64,000 bases of DNA, from positions 63,716,879 through 63,780,878 of the forward strand of contig NC_044990.1 in assembly GCF_008728515.1 (NCBI RefSeq), read 5' to 3'. Shown here piece by piece: positions 12,195 through 24,345 of the stretch (position 1 is the first letter of the stretch; every line of letters starts with the position of its first letter). Origin of the DNA: Papio anubis. Taxonomy: Eukaryota; Chordata; Mammalia; Primates; Cercopithecidae. The translations under genes were made by a program, and so were the position numbers. The notes beneath the pieces were generated by a model that saw nothing but the letters and a program-made list of their open reading frames with translations, was not told where the DNA came from and searched no databases.

Positions 12195-12440
12195 ACGAAA
12201 CAAATGAACTTACAGCAACAGAGTAGAATAGTGGTTTCTAGAGGCTGCAGAGTTAGGGAAATGGGAAAATGTTGGTTATAAGGGTACAAAGTTTCAGTGG
12301 CACAAAAGGGATAAATCTTTTGAGATCATTTGCTTAACATGGTGAATGCAGCTAATAATAATGTATTGTATATTTCAAAATTGCTAAGAGTAAAATTGAA
12401 ATTTTCTCACCACAAAAAATTTACTATTTGAGGTGGATAC
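12195..12440 (+). mobile_element. Possible 3' end of an old L1 (L1M type)
   Basis: The order agtggtttctagaggctgca, gaaatgggaaaatgttgg, gggtacaaagtttcagt and cttaacatggtgaatg matches the 3' UTR pattern of many L1M copies. It is strongly diverged. Confidence 0.45.
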
Positions 12441-13750
12441 ATTAATTAGCTTGATTTAATTATTCTACATGTATGCATATATTGTAACATTGTTTTGTAC
12501 CCAATACATATATATAGTTATAATTTGCTGATATACAATAAAATTTTTTAAAAAGATGATTAGTACTGAAAATGTTTATACTACAATTTGTTGAATGCCC
12601 ACTAAACGTCATGCAATATTTCAAATGCTTGGGATATGTTGATGAGCAAAATATACCTGTGGTCATAACACTTATCTACTAGTGGATAAAGACTAAATAA
12701 TATGCAAAAAGCATGAGAATATGGAAGCAGTGACAGAAGTTGAGAAAGCAGAGATTTGATATGAAGCTGTTACTGTAATCCAGGTAAGAGATGAAGGCAA
12801 CTTTGTAAATAAATGTGATGTGGTATCCTAGATAGTATCCTTGAACTGAATAAGAAAATTAGATACAAACTAAGGAAATCTGAATAAACTATAGAATTTG
12901 GTTAACAATAATATATCAAATATAGGCTCTGCTCAATTTTTCCATAAACATTTTTTAAATTAATAATAATATATTGATAATATAATAATATACTCGGTTG
13001 TCTTATCTTTACAACCCTCCATGTTCATCCCTTTCCACTTTATTTGCTTTGCTGTCTCCATCAACTGGTTTGCTGATCACACCGTTTGATTGGCCCCTGG
13101 TTATAATTTTCCTCAGATCACCTCTTTTTATCCACACTCGAAATTGTTGTACTTGGACATCGTGAAATTTCACAACACTTTGCTACTATGCCTTTTAAAA
13201 TTTATTATTTATTATTCTGTGCATCTCAGTGGGCCTTATAATGTGGCAATATCTGTCTATATTTATTCAGGAATTTTTCTTCCATAATTTATTTATTTAT
13301 TTCTGCCCACCTCCCACCCTCTCTGTTGAAACTGCTTCATTTGAAAAGATGTTATTCACTTCATGATGAATATCAAAAAGTTAATATTTATTCATATGTA
13401 GTTTATTTCATTTATTTTCAGTCAGCCCATGCAAATTATTTTAGTAATCATTTCAATTTTCACACACAATTTATCTTTCTCTGATTTCACCCTAGTTGAA
13501 TGCAAATTGCCACCTTTTCTTTACTCTGAACAGAATTCCTGAATATGGAGAGGGAAAAGCCCATAGTAGGCGTAGATTTTGGTAAGTTTAGATGCTTGAT
13601 CACAAATATCAAATAAGTCCTCAGCTGCATCTAGAAATGTACTACATATCTCTGATTTATGATCTCTTTTTCTTTCGGTTGTATTTTTTACATGTCCGTT
13701 TTCTTCAAACATATACATCTTCTCACTCTCATGAGTTTCTTATTTTACTG
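12441..13750. other. Unassigned intergenic sequence with faint old-repeat traces
   Basis: 12580-12690 has the layout of a common old repeat (ttgaatgcccactaaac, gatgagcaaaatatacc, ctactagtgga) and 13322-13375 resembles an L2 ORF2 block (tgttgaaactgcttcatttg). Both are too diverged for a firm call. AT-rich patch near 12950-12990. Confidence 0.35.
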
Positions 13751-13769
13751 GAAAAAAAAAAAAAAAAAC
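13751..13769. repeat. Poly(A) run
   Basis: An uninterrupted run of about 19 A. I see no Alu, L1 or processed transcript body to its left, so its origin is unclear. Confidence 0.9.
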
Positions 13770-14189
13770 TAGGAAAAAGATGAGAGCGGAATTTCCTAAT
13801 CCTACGACAATAAATCTACTATGATTTCATTTAGGGCCTCTTTTGTGTAACAAACTGTTTCCTATCTGAGACTATCCACTCTCCCTGTGTACAAGACTTT
13901 GTCATTTCTTGCCTTTCTTAAGTAGGCATGTTTCTCAAGTGTCTTTCAAGCTCCTTTTTCTCTTCCTGATTAAAAAATGCCTATCTTTTCAGTACAATTC
14001 CTTAAGCAAAGTAAGATGTTGTAAGAATTACACTTTAAAAGAAGAAGAAATTTCCATTTGACATCACTCTCTAATTAATGGCAATTTCTTTTTCCCACTT
14101 TAGCAAATGTAATCAAAAGAGTATTTTCAGCTCACTGATCTACTTTGTCTCTTCCACAGTCAAACGAAGCTATTGTTCCCACCATTCAT

Positions 14190-14420
14190 GTTAATTTTTC
14201 AGTGCTCAGTTTATATAACCCTCACCTTCATTGTGTTTAGTTGATCAACCACTAAGTCTTGAAGGACGCATTTTTTTATTCTTTTACTATTTTTTTGTTT
14301 TTCCTTTTACTTAGCTGGCTCTTTCTTTTAACTACTCTTTTGTTGAATCATCTACATCTTCTAAGTGATGAAATGCTGGGAAAAGAAATGCTCCAAGGCT
14401 TTTTTCTAGAGGTGGTCCAT
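14190..14420 (+). mobile_element. L2 LINE fragment (ORF2 region)
   Basis: A colinear series of matches to L2 ORF2: tttttcagtgctcagttta, ttagttgatcaaccactaag, tcttgaaggacgcattt, ttagctggctctttctttt, then a tgaaatgctgggaaaag block. It is non-coding and old. Confidence 0.5.
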
Positions 14421-15100
14421 CATCCTGTAAGTAAAGAACAGAAACTGAAAATATATCAGGGTTAAGTAAGGAAAGAGAACAGAATTATGAAAAGAGTTAG
14501 GCTCTTAGTTTACAAGCAATTTCATTGTGAATAATGGAATTAAGTAGAGTGAAGGTAAGCGAACAGTTTGTCTAATCATCTCCCTAATATTCCTTCCAAT
14601 CTACTTATGTCCATGTCTAATAAACAGTGAATATCTTCTCTGCATTCCATGCCAATTTACACATATCAAGATAAATTTTTCTTTCCTTAAATCCTTAAAC
14701 TCCTCATTCTCTTTGTAATTTTCTTTGAAATATTGAAGCTGACTGTCAACGCTAAGCTAATCTGTTTTCTATAAATTCTTCCTGTGTATATGAGATTGAG
14801 TAAGTGATTCAGAAGACCCAAAATGAAGAATCTGCATTTTTTTTTGAGAGTCTGGCCCTGAATGTAAAGAAGCTAAAAAACTCTAGGATACACTTTATTT
14901 TGGTACCTGTTGGAGGAGAGCATAAGAATGTAACCAGAAATAAAATGTGTTTTTTACTCTATGTTTTTTTTGTTTACTAGTTATCAATAAGATTATTTAA
15001 TAATAAGTCTACCATTCCAGTTATCCACTCTCTTGAACTTGTGATTGGGTAGTATTTATATACTTTTATTACAAAGCCCAATCAGTTATTTTTTAATAGC
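14421..15100. other. Unassigned intergenic sequence
   Basis: No recognisable feature. Confidence 0.5.
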
Positions 15101-15172
15101 TTTATATATGTATAGTATGTATGCATGTGTGTATGTATCATATGCATGTGGGTATATACACACACACATTTT
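15101..15172. repeat. Degenerate (TATG)n/(TA)n(CA)n microsatellite
   Basis: tatatatgtatagtatgtat, repeated atgtgtgtatg units, then tatacacacacacat. Confidence 0.85.
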
Positions 15173-15288
15173 TTTCCTTCTAGTTTTTAAGCTAGTTTCA
15201 AAACTAGTTTTTCCTTCTAGTTTTGCAGGAAGTGTTGTAAGATCTTTCTAGAGTAGACTCCATTGTGATTCTTTTAAATAAAAATGTG

Positions 15289-15612
15289 GGCCAGCCACGG
15301 TGGCTCACAATGCCTGTAATCCCAGCACTTTGGAAGGCCGAGGTGGGTGGATCACGAGGTCAAGAGATCGAGACCATCCTGGCCAACATGGTGAAACCCT
15401 GTCTCTACTAAAAATACAAAAATTAGCTGGATGTGGTGGCACATGGCTGTAGTCCCAGTTACTCAGGAGGCTGAGGCAGGAGAATCGCTTGCACCCGGGA
15501 GGCGGAGGTTGCAGTGAGCCAAGATTTCTCCACTGCACTCCAGCTTGGAGACAGAATGAGACTCTGTCTCAAAAAAAAAAAAAAAAAAGAAAGAAAGAAA
15601 GAAAAAAAAATT
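15289..15612 (+). mobile_element. Alu (plus strand), AluSc/Y-like, with (GAAA)n tail
   Basis: Full length from ggccagccacggtggctcac. The left arm has gatcacgaggtcaagagatc then gagaccatcctggccaacat. The tail is A18 followed by GAAA repeats to about 15612. Confidence 0.96.
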
Positions 15613-17399
15613 GATTTAAAAAAAGGGATGAAATTTCTAGAAATGGATGAGGAACCAACCTAAGTGTTCATAGTTCTTATTAAAGTACTATTTATGTTGT
15701 TTCCAGTATTCTGCCAGTATGTACGAATTCGCAATTACTTGGATGCTCCTGCACAGCAGTAGTGCTGATTATTTGGTAATTTGAGTTTGCCTGTTCTCTC
15801 AAAGCAAAGTGTCTGCAGCTTATGCACGACTATTACCCCGTTAGAGGGCAGAGAGTGCACTCAACATTCTATTTTCTGTGGACAGGAACTGCCAGTCTGT
15901 TGTGAAATTCAGTAAAAAGTTTAAAAAAATCAAAAATTATTACTTAATTATGTGTCGGAAATTCTGAACTTTTATTTGGTGATTTCTGACAGACTTCCCT
16001 GCAATAGGCAAGAATTGGCATCAATTATCTATGTTCACTGCTAAATACAGCATGAAGACACAAGCATCAAATATTTCGTCAATTGAATGAAGTTTTGCTT
16101 TAAAAATGGACTATTGTAAGCTGGTCAGTAGCCATGAGCCTCATTATTTTCTCTTACAAAGTAATTCATGATAGTTTACAGGGATTTTCCTTGAATGTTT
16201 AAGCCTATGATTATGTTTAATAAAATAGATAGGTAGATAGAAAAAAAATAAATTTGCAAGCTCTCTCTCTAATCACAGTGAAAAGTTCCTATATTTTATT
16301 AAGCACATCTAAAATTTAATGTTATTTCAGTAACAAAGTACTGACTCAAACTTTCAAATGATCAATTTTTTATTAAATAGTTCAAATCATGAGGCATTCT
16401 AATATATAGGTTTTCATACATACTTTAGAGTTTGGAGATTTTAAATTAGAGCGTACCATTTCAGGAAATAGTAAAAAATTCATAGCTTTGAAGTTGGCTT
16501 TATGAAATGTCCCTGAAAATGATATTCTGCTGTAATTTACAACAAGCCTTAATCTTAAAAAGAATTGTAACTGGCCACCTGAGGGACTTAATGGTTTCAT
16601 AGAAATAGCACTAAAGGAGGATCCAAAATTGAATACAACAATTCTAAGGTATATTCTCCCATTTGGTTTGTAATTGTGTGAAAGAAATTTGACCTCTTTG
16701 GGACTCAATCTATTAAACATATATTGTAAGAATGTATTTAAATACTAAGGTTATTTTCAGTTCTGTCAATATATAATTGGAATTTGTTCTTATCTTACAC
16801 TGCCAATGTTATTCAACTTCTCTATTTATAGTCTAGCTACTATAATAGTCTACATTAAACTTTGATGTAAAAATGTCTAAGATCAAGATATCTTAAGGGA
16901 ACATGAACATAGCAAAACCCAGGTGGTAGGTGGTCTTTGATCAAATTGCTATAATTTATATAATACAAAATATTAACATACCAAGATTTGATTAAACTCT
17001 TAAGAAGCAGTTACTTGAAATATGTCATTCCGATTTTTGCCTAACATTTAACATAGTTTTCATTTGTCACTTCTTTCTATGTGAGTCATCATATGCGAAG
17101 AGGCAGAAATTATATTTATTTTTACCTAGAAAAATTAGTATTGAGAGTTTTTAACTAGATATTAAGTTAGTTAGATAGCTGAAAGGGTAAATTTTTAAAA
17201 GACTAAGGTGTTCCTTAGGACTGGGAAAACAAAACGCAAAGGTTAAGATGATTAAAATTTTGAATCTTGGCGGAGGAGACTTGAAGAACTGAAAGTAAGA
17301 TCCCTGAAGCTCTGTGTCTTTTCTAAAAGAGGCTTCATGAGTCTGGCACCCAGACTTTTGGATGTTCCTTCTGTAGAGAGGTGAGATCTATGTGTTCTT
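15613..17399. other. Unassigned intergenic sequence
   Basis: 1.8 kb without a supported gene or repeat. A short (GATA)-like run and (CT)n run occur near 16222-16270. Confidence 0.5.
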
Positions 17400-17856
17400 C
17401 CTTTGAATCATTATTGGACCCCTTGCCAACAGGATGCCTTACAAGTCATGCTGTTTAATTTCTGAAATTTGGCTTTCCTTTGGGTCTTTAGAACACTTTT
17501 TGCTGGGAAAATCACTTGCCCTGTAAAAAGTCTGTCCACTCTACACCGCCAGGCTGAAGAGGCCACTTGTATGCACTTCTGTGGGTAGTTCAGTTGATCT
17601 CCCAGTTAACAGCCAGCAGCTATGCTAGCAATGGGAATGAGCCATCCTGGGTGACAGTCTAATTATGCCAAGAGATGACTGCATGATTGCAGCCTTAGCC
17701 AACATCTGACTGCAACTGCACAGCGGAGCCCAAATGAGCACTGCCCAGTCAATCCCACACTGTGTCCCTGACCTGCAAATTTGTGTTCTAAAAGAAAAGG
17801 AATGTTTTATGTCACTCTAGTTTGGGATAATTTATTATACAGCAATAGTAATGGCA
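17400..17856 (+). mobile_element. Old MLT1-type MaLR LTR
   Basis: Carries the ggctgaagaggccacttgta, gttaacagccagcagctatg, aacatctgactgcaactgca and agtttgggataatttattat blocks in consensus order and ends with cagcaatag. The left limit is approximate. Confidence 0.65.
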
Positions 17857-18586
17857 GCAGAATGCAGCAGTAGGCAGACAGAAAGGTACAATTTCCTTCT
17901 TTTTTATCCAGCCGTGTAGTCTCTCTCCAATGGTCCTGGTTAGCAGTACCTAGCTGGGTGCTAGCTGGCAAAGCAGAAATGTGTTTTGCAGAGTTTTAGG
18001 CTCTGCATCACAAAGCAGAGTAAGAAACAGTTGATTCAGAACAGAGAAACAATAGTTTAATAAATGGTATATGATATTTATATAAAGGATGAAAACCATT
18101 CCAGTCTAAAATTAAAAATTTAATTATACTTAATATTTACAAAAATAATATTGTAGGTGTTTGGAAATAACATCAAAGCAGTAAACTAGGACAAGATTTT
18201 GGAAAATGGCACATGAATTATTATTAAGTGGAACTAATCTGCTTGATGGAATCAGTATACATTAAGACCTACTCATCTCCAAAATTAATCTGCACCTCTA
18301 TGACCATTGTCATGAATAATAATTAACTAATTATTAGAACAGCTTTCAGATAATCTCATTTTGTCATTAGAAAAACTAACACACATTTAGCCTTTACTGT
18401 GTCATTCTTAATAATCAGGACACCTTAGCAATATAACTACTGGAGTTAAAAAGAAAAAAATAGCAAAAATCAGAATCAGGACAGATTACATATTGCCATC
18501 CTCTTCATAGATGGGGTATACTGTAGTGTGTTTGTCCCAGCATATTTTAAGTGCCTTACAGTAAACTAAATAATCATTACTACTAC
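17857..18586. other. Unassigned intergenic sequence
   Basis: No recognisable feature. Confidence 0.5.
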
Positions 18587-18603
18587 TAATACTATTATTA
18601 TTA

Positions 18604-18813
18604 ATAGTATTAATAATAGCTGGGCATTGTGGTGGGCACCTGTAATCTCAGCTATGAGGGAGGCTGAGGCTAGAGAATCGCTTGAACCTGGGAGGCAGAG
18701 CTTGCAGTGAGCTGAGATCAGGCCACTGCACTCCAGCCTGGGTGACAGAGCGAGACTCTGTCTCTCACACACAAAAGTAATAATAACAAAATAAAATAAA
18801 ATAAACTCCTTTA
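18604..18813 (+). mobile_element. Rearranged Alu right-half fragment between direct repeats
   Basis: The Alu part begins at 18617 in the middle of an Alu (atagctgggcattgtggtgg) and runs through the right arm into a TCTC/ACAC and (AAAAT)n tail. It is bracketed by exact 17-bp repeats taatactattattatta at 18587-18603 and 18814-18830. It shares unusual variants (gaggctagag, gagatcaggccactg-type, gtctctctc..acac tail) with the Alu at 20896-21253, and even a short downstream match (tcctttataa). See findings. Confidence 0.8.
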
Positions 18814-18857
18814 TAATACTATTATTATTAGTAGTAAAAATAGTTGCAATTTGCCAA

Positions 18858-19087
18858 AATGAGTTCTGACAAGATCTGATGGTTTTGTGTTTAACAGTTC
18901 CTCCTTCCCTTGCTCTGTCTCTCTCACCTGCCCCCATGTAAGACGTGCCTGCTTCCCCTTCTGCCATGACATAAGTTTCCTGAGGCCTCTGCAGCCATGT
19001 GGAACGGTGAGTCAATTCAGCCTCTTTCTTTTGTAAATTACCCAGTCTTGGGTGTATCTTTATAGCAGTGTGAAAACAGACTAATAC
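18858..19087 (+). mobile_element. 5' LTR (partial) of a THE1/MST-like MaLR element
   Basis: Contains gttctgacaagatctgatgg, ccatgtaagacgtgcctg, the agccatgtggaacggtgag block and the gtgaaaacagactaatacag end. The first half of the LTR is missing. Confidence 0.9.
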
Positions 19088-20598
19088 AGCAAATTGGTAC
19101 TGCAGAGAGTGGGGTACTGCTATAAAGATAACCTGAAAATGTGGAAGTGACTTTAGAACTGGGTAACAGGCAGAGGTTGGAACGGTTTGGAGGGCTCAGA
19201 AGAAGAGAGGAAGATGAGGGAGTTTGGAACTTCCTAGAGACATGTTGAATGGTTTTGACCAAAATGATGAAAATGGTGTGGACGATAAGGTCCTGGTTGA
19301 GGTGGTCACTGATGGAGATGAGAAACTTCTTGGAAACTAGAGAAAAGGTCACTCTTGCTATGCTTTAACGAACAGACTGGTGGCATTTTGCCCCTGCTCC
19401 AGAGATCTGTGGAACTTTGAACTTGAGAGAGATGGTCTGAAATTGGAACTTATGTTTAAAAGGGAGACAGAGCATAAATTTGCAGCCTGACCGTGTGATA
19501 AAAAAAAAAAAAAAAAAAGAAGCAACCCATTTTGTGGGGAGAAATTCAAGCCAGTGACAGAAATTTTCATAAATAACAAGGTTATGCAAATTTGCATATG
19601 TAATGAAGCTATGGTATTAACTGAATGTTAATAGCCAAGACAATGCAAGACAAAGGGAAAAAGTTCTCCAGGGCATGTCAGAAACCTTCAGGGCTGCCCC
19701 TCCCATCATAGGCCCAGAAGCCTAGGAGAAAAATATGGTTTTCTGTGCTGGGTCCAGGGTCCTGCTGCTCTGTGTATCCTTAAGACTTGGTGTCCTGCAT
19801 CCCAGCTGTTTCAGCTCCAGCCATGGCTAAAATGGGCCAAGGTACAGCTCAGGCTATTGCTTCAGAAGGTGCAAACCCCAAGTCTTGGTGGCTTCCACAT
19901 GGTGTTGGGCCTGTGGGTGCACAGAAGTCAAGAATTGAGGTTCGGGAACATCTGTGTAGTTTCAGAGGATGTATGGAAATGCCCAGATGTCCAGACTGCT
20001 AGGACTGTGCAGAAGGGAAATGTGGGGTTGGAGACCCCACACAGCGTCCCCAGTGGGGCACTGCCTAGTGGAGCTGTGAGAAGAGGCCCACTGTCCTCCA
20101 TATCCCAGAATAATAGATCCATCAACAGCTTGAACGGTGCATCTGGAAAAGCCACAGGCTGGAAAAGCCACAGGCAGTCATGGCCAATCCATGAAGGAGC
20201 TACCCAAGGCTTTGGGAGCCCACCCCTTGCATCAGTGTGCCCTGCATGTGAGATATGGAGTCAAAGGATATCGTTTTGGAGCTTTAAGTTTTAATGACTG
20301 CTCCACTGGATTTTCGATTTGCATGAGGCCTGTGACCACTTGGTTTTGGTCAATTTCACCCATCTGGAATGGGAACATTTACCCAGTGCCTGAACCCCTA
20401 TTGTAGCTTGAAAGTAACTAACTTGTCTTTATTGTATAGGCTCATAGGTGAAAGGGACTTGCCTTGTCTCAGATGAGACTTCAGACTTGGGTTTTTGAGT
20501 TAATGCTGGATTGAGTTAAAAATCTGGGGGACTACTAGAAAGGCATGATTGGTTTGAATTGTGAAAAGGGGTGAGATTTGAGAGGGGCCAAGGCAGAA
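19088..20598 (+). mobile_element. Internal region of a THE1/MST-like MaLR element
   Basis: Directly follows the LTR with aattggtactgcagagagtg and matches the MaLR internal sequence along its length, including the segment before the 3' LTR (ggctcataggtgaaagggac, ttgccttgtctcagatgaga). A19 occurs at 19500-19518. MaLR internal regions in this group generally lack functional retroviral genes; open frames here are short (145 codons at most) and I do not consider any to be a gene. Confidence 0.9.
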
Positions 20599-20895
20599 TG
20601 ATATGTTTTGGCTCTGTGTCCCACCCAAAACTCATTTCAAATTGTAATCCCCATGTGTAGAGGGAAGGAGGTGACTGGATCATCAGGCCAGTTTCCCTCA
20701 GGCTATTCTCATAATACTAAGTGAGTTCTCATGGAATCTGATGGTTTTATAAGTGTTTGGAAGTTCCTCCTCATTCCTCTGTCTCCTGCCACCTTGTGAA
20801 AAAGGCACTTGCTTCCCTTTACCTTCTACCATGATTGTAAGTTTCCCAGTGCCTCCACAGCCATGTGGATCTATGAGTCAATTAAACCTCTTTCC
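20599..20895 (+). mobile_element. 3' LTR, first part, of the MaLR element
   Basis: Starts tgatatgttttggctctgtg and runs to gagtcaattaaacctctttc, where an Alu interrupts it. It resumes at 21254. Confidence 0.9.
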
Positions 20896-21189
20896 AGCCA
20901 GATGGGGTGACTCACGCCTGTAATCCCAGTAGTTTGGAAGACCGAGGCAGGAGGATCACCCGAGGTCAGGAGTTTGAGACCAGTCTGGCCAACATGCTGA
21001 AACAGTTTCTACTAAAAACATAAAAATTAGCCAGGCGTGGTGGTGCTCACCTGTAATCTCCGCTATGATGGAGGCTGAGGCTAGAGAATCGCTTGAACCT
21101 GGGAAGCAGAGCTTGCAGTGAGCTAAGATCAGGCCACTGAACTTCAGCCTGGGTGACAGAGCGAGACTCTGTCTCTCTCTCTCTCTTTA

Positions 21190-21220
<31 letters not shown>

Positions 21221-21253
21221 AATAATAAAATAAAATAAAATAAAAATAAAGTA
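20896..21253 (+). mobile_element. Alu inserted in the MaLR 3' LTR, with long compound tail
   Basis: Full Alu from agccagatggggtgactcac, then a tail of (CT)n, (CA)n and (AAAAT)n from about 21170 to 21253. The short duplication tttcc (20891-20895, 21254-21258) flanks it. It shows the same odd variants as the fragment at 18.6 kb. Confidence 0.93.
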
Positions 21254-21317
21254 TTTCCTTTATAAATTACCCAGTCTTGGGTATGTCTTCATAGCAGTGT
21301 GAAAAGGGACTAATACA
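21254..21317 (+). mobile_element. 3' LTR, last part, of the MaLR element
   Basis: tttcctttataaattaccca continues the interrupted LTR and ends near gtgaaaagggactaatac. Confidence 0.9.
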
Positions 21318-23930
21318 ATACTCAATAGCAAAATAAAGAAATACGTGTCAGAAGTGTTATCACAGTAGCCCGATTGGGAAACATAATGGAATTTGAATTC
21401 AGATTTATTTAACGTTCAGAAATACATCTATCTGCTATAAGCCGACATGTTAACATAATTACCCATGACTTCAAAAACATGGATTAAATCATACAAAAAA
21501 TATCTGATAACTCTGCAAACTATGGAGGACAGTCTATACTTTATAGTTTTTAACATGTCTTAAACATTCTGGGAAAATTATTCTGTCAAGTGCTCTTTTT
21601 ATGCTGTGAATTTCATGTTATCTTGATTAGTAACACAAAGAAGTCCTGCTGATTAACTATTATTATTTCAGTTTTGTGTTGAGAAAAATGAAGTCTCATC
21701 AAGGTTAGAAATGTCCCCAAAGCTACTCATGTAAGCACGAGAGAGTGATAGAGTTAGAAACCCAGCAGTTTGATACCAGAAACCATGATTTTATGTTTTT
21801 CACTTTGCTTCCTAGTAGGTGCTGGTAGTTGCAGAATCTATTTAAATGGAATCCTGGTTTGTGATTAGATCTCTCTGCTCTCATCAGTCCTAGAGGATCA
21901 CTTTGAAATAATTAATAGATAAAGCATGCATCAGTTTTTCTTCTATAACCATTAATAGATTTTTGAACCCAATCTAGATACCTTAAAGGATCTTCAAAGC
22001 AAAAAGAATTTTCAAAACAAATAGACTTTTAGAAAGTTAATAGTTATAATAGTTACAAGCAGCAAAGGCCTTCCCCAAATCATGGGCTATAAGGCTGTGA
22101 CCTGAATATATGAAGTCCAACTCGGTATATCAGGGTAAGAGCTTGCCAAGTGGTGTAAACTGCCTATGAAAACAAAGGGTCACATAATTGGAGCTACCTA
22201 AATTATGGCCATTAATTCTGTAGATCATAATCATTTTATAGGAAGTTTCCTTTATAAATTTCAGTTTTATTTAGGTACCTTAATGTGGTTGCACATTTAA
22301 CATCCAGTATTAAAGTTGTATATTTATAGCTCAAAGTATTATACAAAGTTCTATATCTTCCCAAGAAAAGATTTGTCAAAAATAAAGTCACTAACATTGG
22401 CCAATTTTTACATTTTTCAAGATTCTGAGAGTAGGGTAAGTGAGGAATTCAACAGAGTGAAGTATCCACCAATCTCAGTTGATGATAGCAACGTGATATT
22501 ATTTATTTATTTGTTTGTTTATGTCTTGCTTTGTTTGAGGCCAAAAAATGGGAATATGCAAATTAAAACAAATAACAAACATCAGGCTGAAAGTTTTCCT
22601 GGCCACCAAAGGAAAATGAAAAAGTTGGGACATGATTATTTATTATTTCTAACAGAGAGAACAAAATGAGTTCCTAAAAGAAAACAAAACTCTTAATACT
22701 AAGCTGTTAAAAACATTAAAAACAATATCTCATGTGGAGTTGCACTTAGCAAGCACAAAATGACATGGAAGTAAATACATGCACATATCATTTCATTAAT
22801 GATAGCATTAATTAATGATATAAAGAAATTAACAAGGTAGCCAGTACCATTTAATAAATTGATGTTTGCAAAAGGCATGAAACTCCTGTATCAGGTACAA
22901 ATAAATTTACTACCCTAGCACAGTAAAAATCATAGGCTTCATCATATGTCCATCAGATGCCCTTGCCACCCAAACTCACAGGGCAACATAGATCTCAAGT
23001 ATTTGCTTATTTGGGGCTATCCTGTGAACTTATGTTCTCCTTGCCTTGAATAATCCACTGGTATCAGAAGGCAACTGAGCAGGTGTTTTAATTTATATCT
23101 TTTGAAAAAAATAGTCATGCTGAGAAATTTGCCTCAAACAACACTAAAAATAAAAACAATGGAACGTCTAATTACTTTTAAGCTTTGTACTAATTTAAGG
23201 ACTTGTTAAATTCTATTGCATCATTACTGCTAGGTTTTGGTTCAGTGTTTAATTTTGTTTATGTATTTCCTCTTTATGGGTTGGACATATGTGTTGTGAA
23301 TACTAACAATGTTCTGTGAACGTATTTCCAAGTTAAATTGGATTCTTTCTGCTACTAGCTGTGCCACATATTGCTGCAATATATTTGACATGATTGCAAA
23401 ACAGAATGAAACCTAGAGTAGAACATTTCCATAGCTGTCTTTCACCAAGTGTTTATTTGCAAACTATTGTCAAATTATCAAAATTTCAAAAAATTAGCTT
23501 TCTTTTTGCAATTTAATTCCATTCATGTGGCATAACAGATCTATACTATTAATTACAATTATCATTGATGATAAGATTTTGTCAGAAAAACTCTTGTGAG
23601 GTTATGCATCAAGTGAAAACTATGTAGAGGAAGTACTGGACTATTCAGCAGCTGCCATAAAGTGAAACGTATTTATTTCTGTGTGCCAAGAATTCATTTA
23701 AGATACATAAGTCCTATTATATATAGAATATTAGCATGAATTTTAAATAGAGAGCGGTAATTCATAAAAGTCATTGCAGGAAAAAACATGAAGTCTCAAA
23801 TATGTTTGTTCATGCCATGCCAGGTAACGTAGTTACTAAACAACAAACTGCAACAGCTTATTATCCCTAAGGGAAGGTATACAATGTTGACGGGTGTTTG
23901 TTTTACTTAAACCCACTGAATCTTCTCTTC
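21318..23930. other. Unassigned AT-rich intergenic sequence
   Basis: 2.6 kb without a supported gene. A short (TTTA/TTTG)n run lies at 22499-22522 and a small AT palindromic patch (cattaatgatagcattaatt) near 22793-22815. Confidence 0.5.
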
Positions 23931-24080
23931 TCCTCCCCTCCCCTTCCCTCCCCTCTCGTTTCTTTTCTTTTCTCTTTTCTTTTCTTTCCTTTCCTTTTCT
24001 TTTCTTTTCTTTTCCTTTCCTTTCCTTCCCCTCCCCTCCCCTCCCCTCCCCTCCCCTTCCCTTCCCTTCCCTTCCCTTCC
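23931..24080. repeat. 150-bp pure polypyrimidine tract (expanded Alu tail)
   Basis: Only C and T occur across nearly the whole run apart from one G near 23959: TCTTC units, then (TTTTC)n, (CTTTC)n, (CCCTC)n and (CCCTT)n. It is the reverse of the A-rich tail of the minus-strand Alu that follows, after mutation and slippage. Confidence 0.95.
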
Positions 24081-24345
24081 TTTGTCACCCAGGCTGGAGT
24101 GCAATGGTGTGATCTCAGCTCATTCCAACTCCCACCTCCTAGGTCAAGTGATTCTCCTGCCTCAGCCTCCCAAGTAGCTGGTATTACAGGCATGTGCCAT
24201 CACGCCTGGCTAATTTTGTATTTTTAGTAGAGATGGGGTTTCTCCATGTTGGTCAGACTGGTCTTGAACTCCTGACCTCAGGTGATCCGACTGCCTCAGC
24301 TTCCCAAAGTGCTGGGATTACAAGCATGAGTCACCACTCCTGGCC
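24081..24345 (-). mobile_element. Alu (minus strand)
   Basis: From tttgtcacccaggctggagt to the reversed Alu start ctcctggcc. Both arms are present. The tail is the Y-tract at 23931-24080. Confidence 0.95.

Noticed and set aside
18566..19015. 149-codon minus-strand frame
   Set aside because: It runs through Alu antisense and LTR sequence; the typical Alu-antisense residues give it away.
19857..20294. 145-codon plus-strand frame in the MaLR internal region
   Set aside because: Lies inside a decayed non-coding retroelement region with no recognisable protein family.
23903..24193. Open frames rich in E/K/R/G across the Y-tract and the minus-strand Alu, on both strands
   Set aside because: They are products of a simple repeat (no stops in pure pyrimidine DNA) joined to Alu sequence, not genes.
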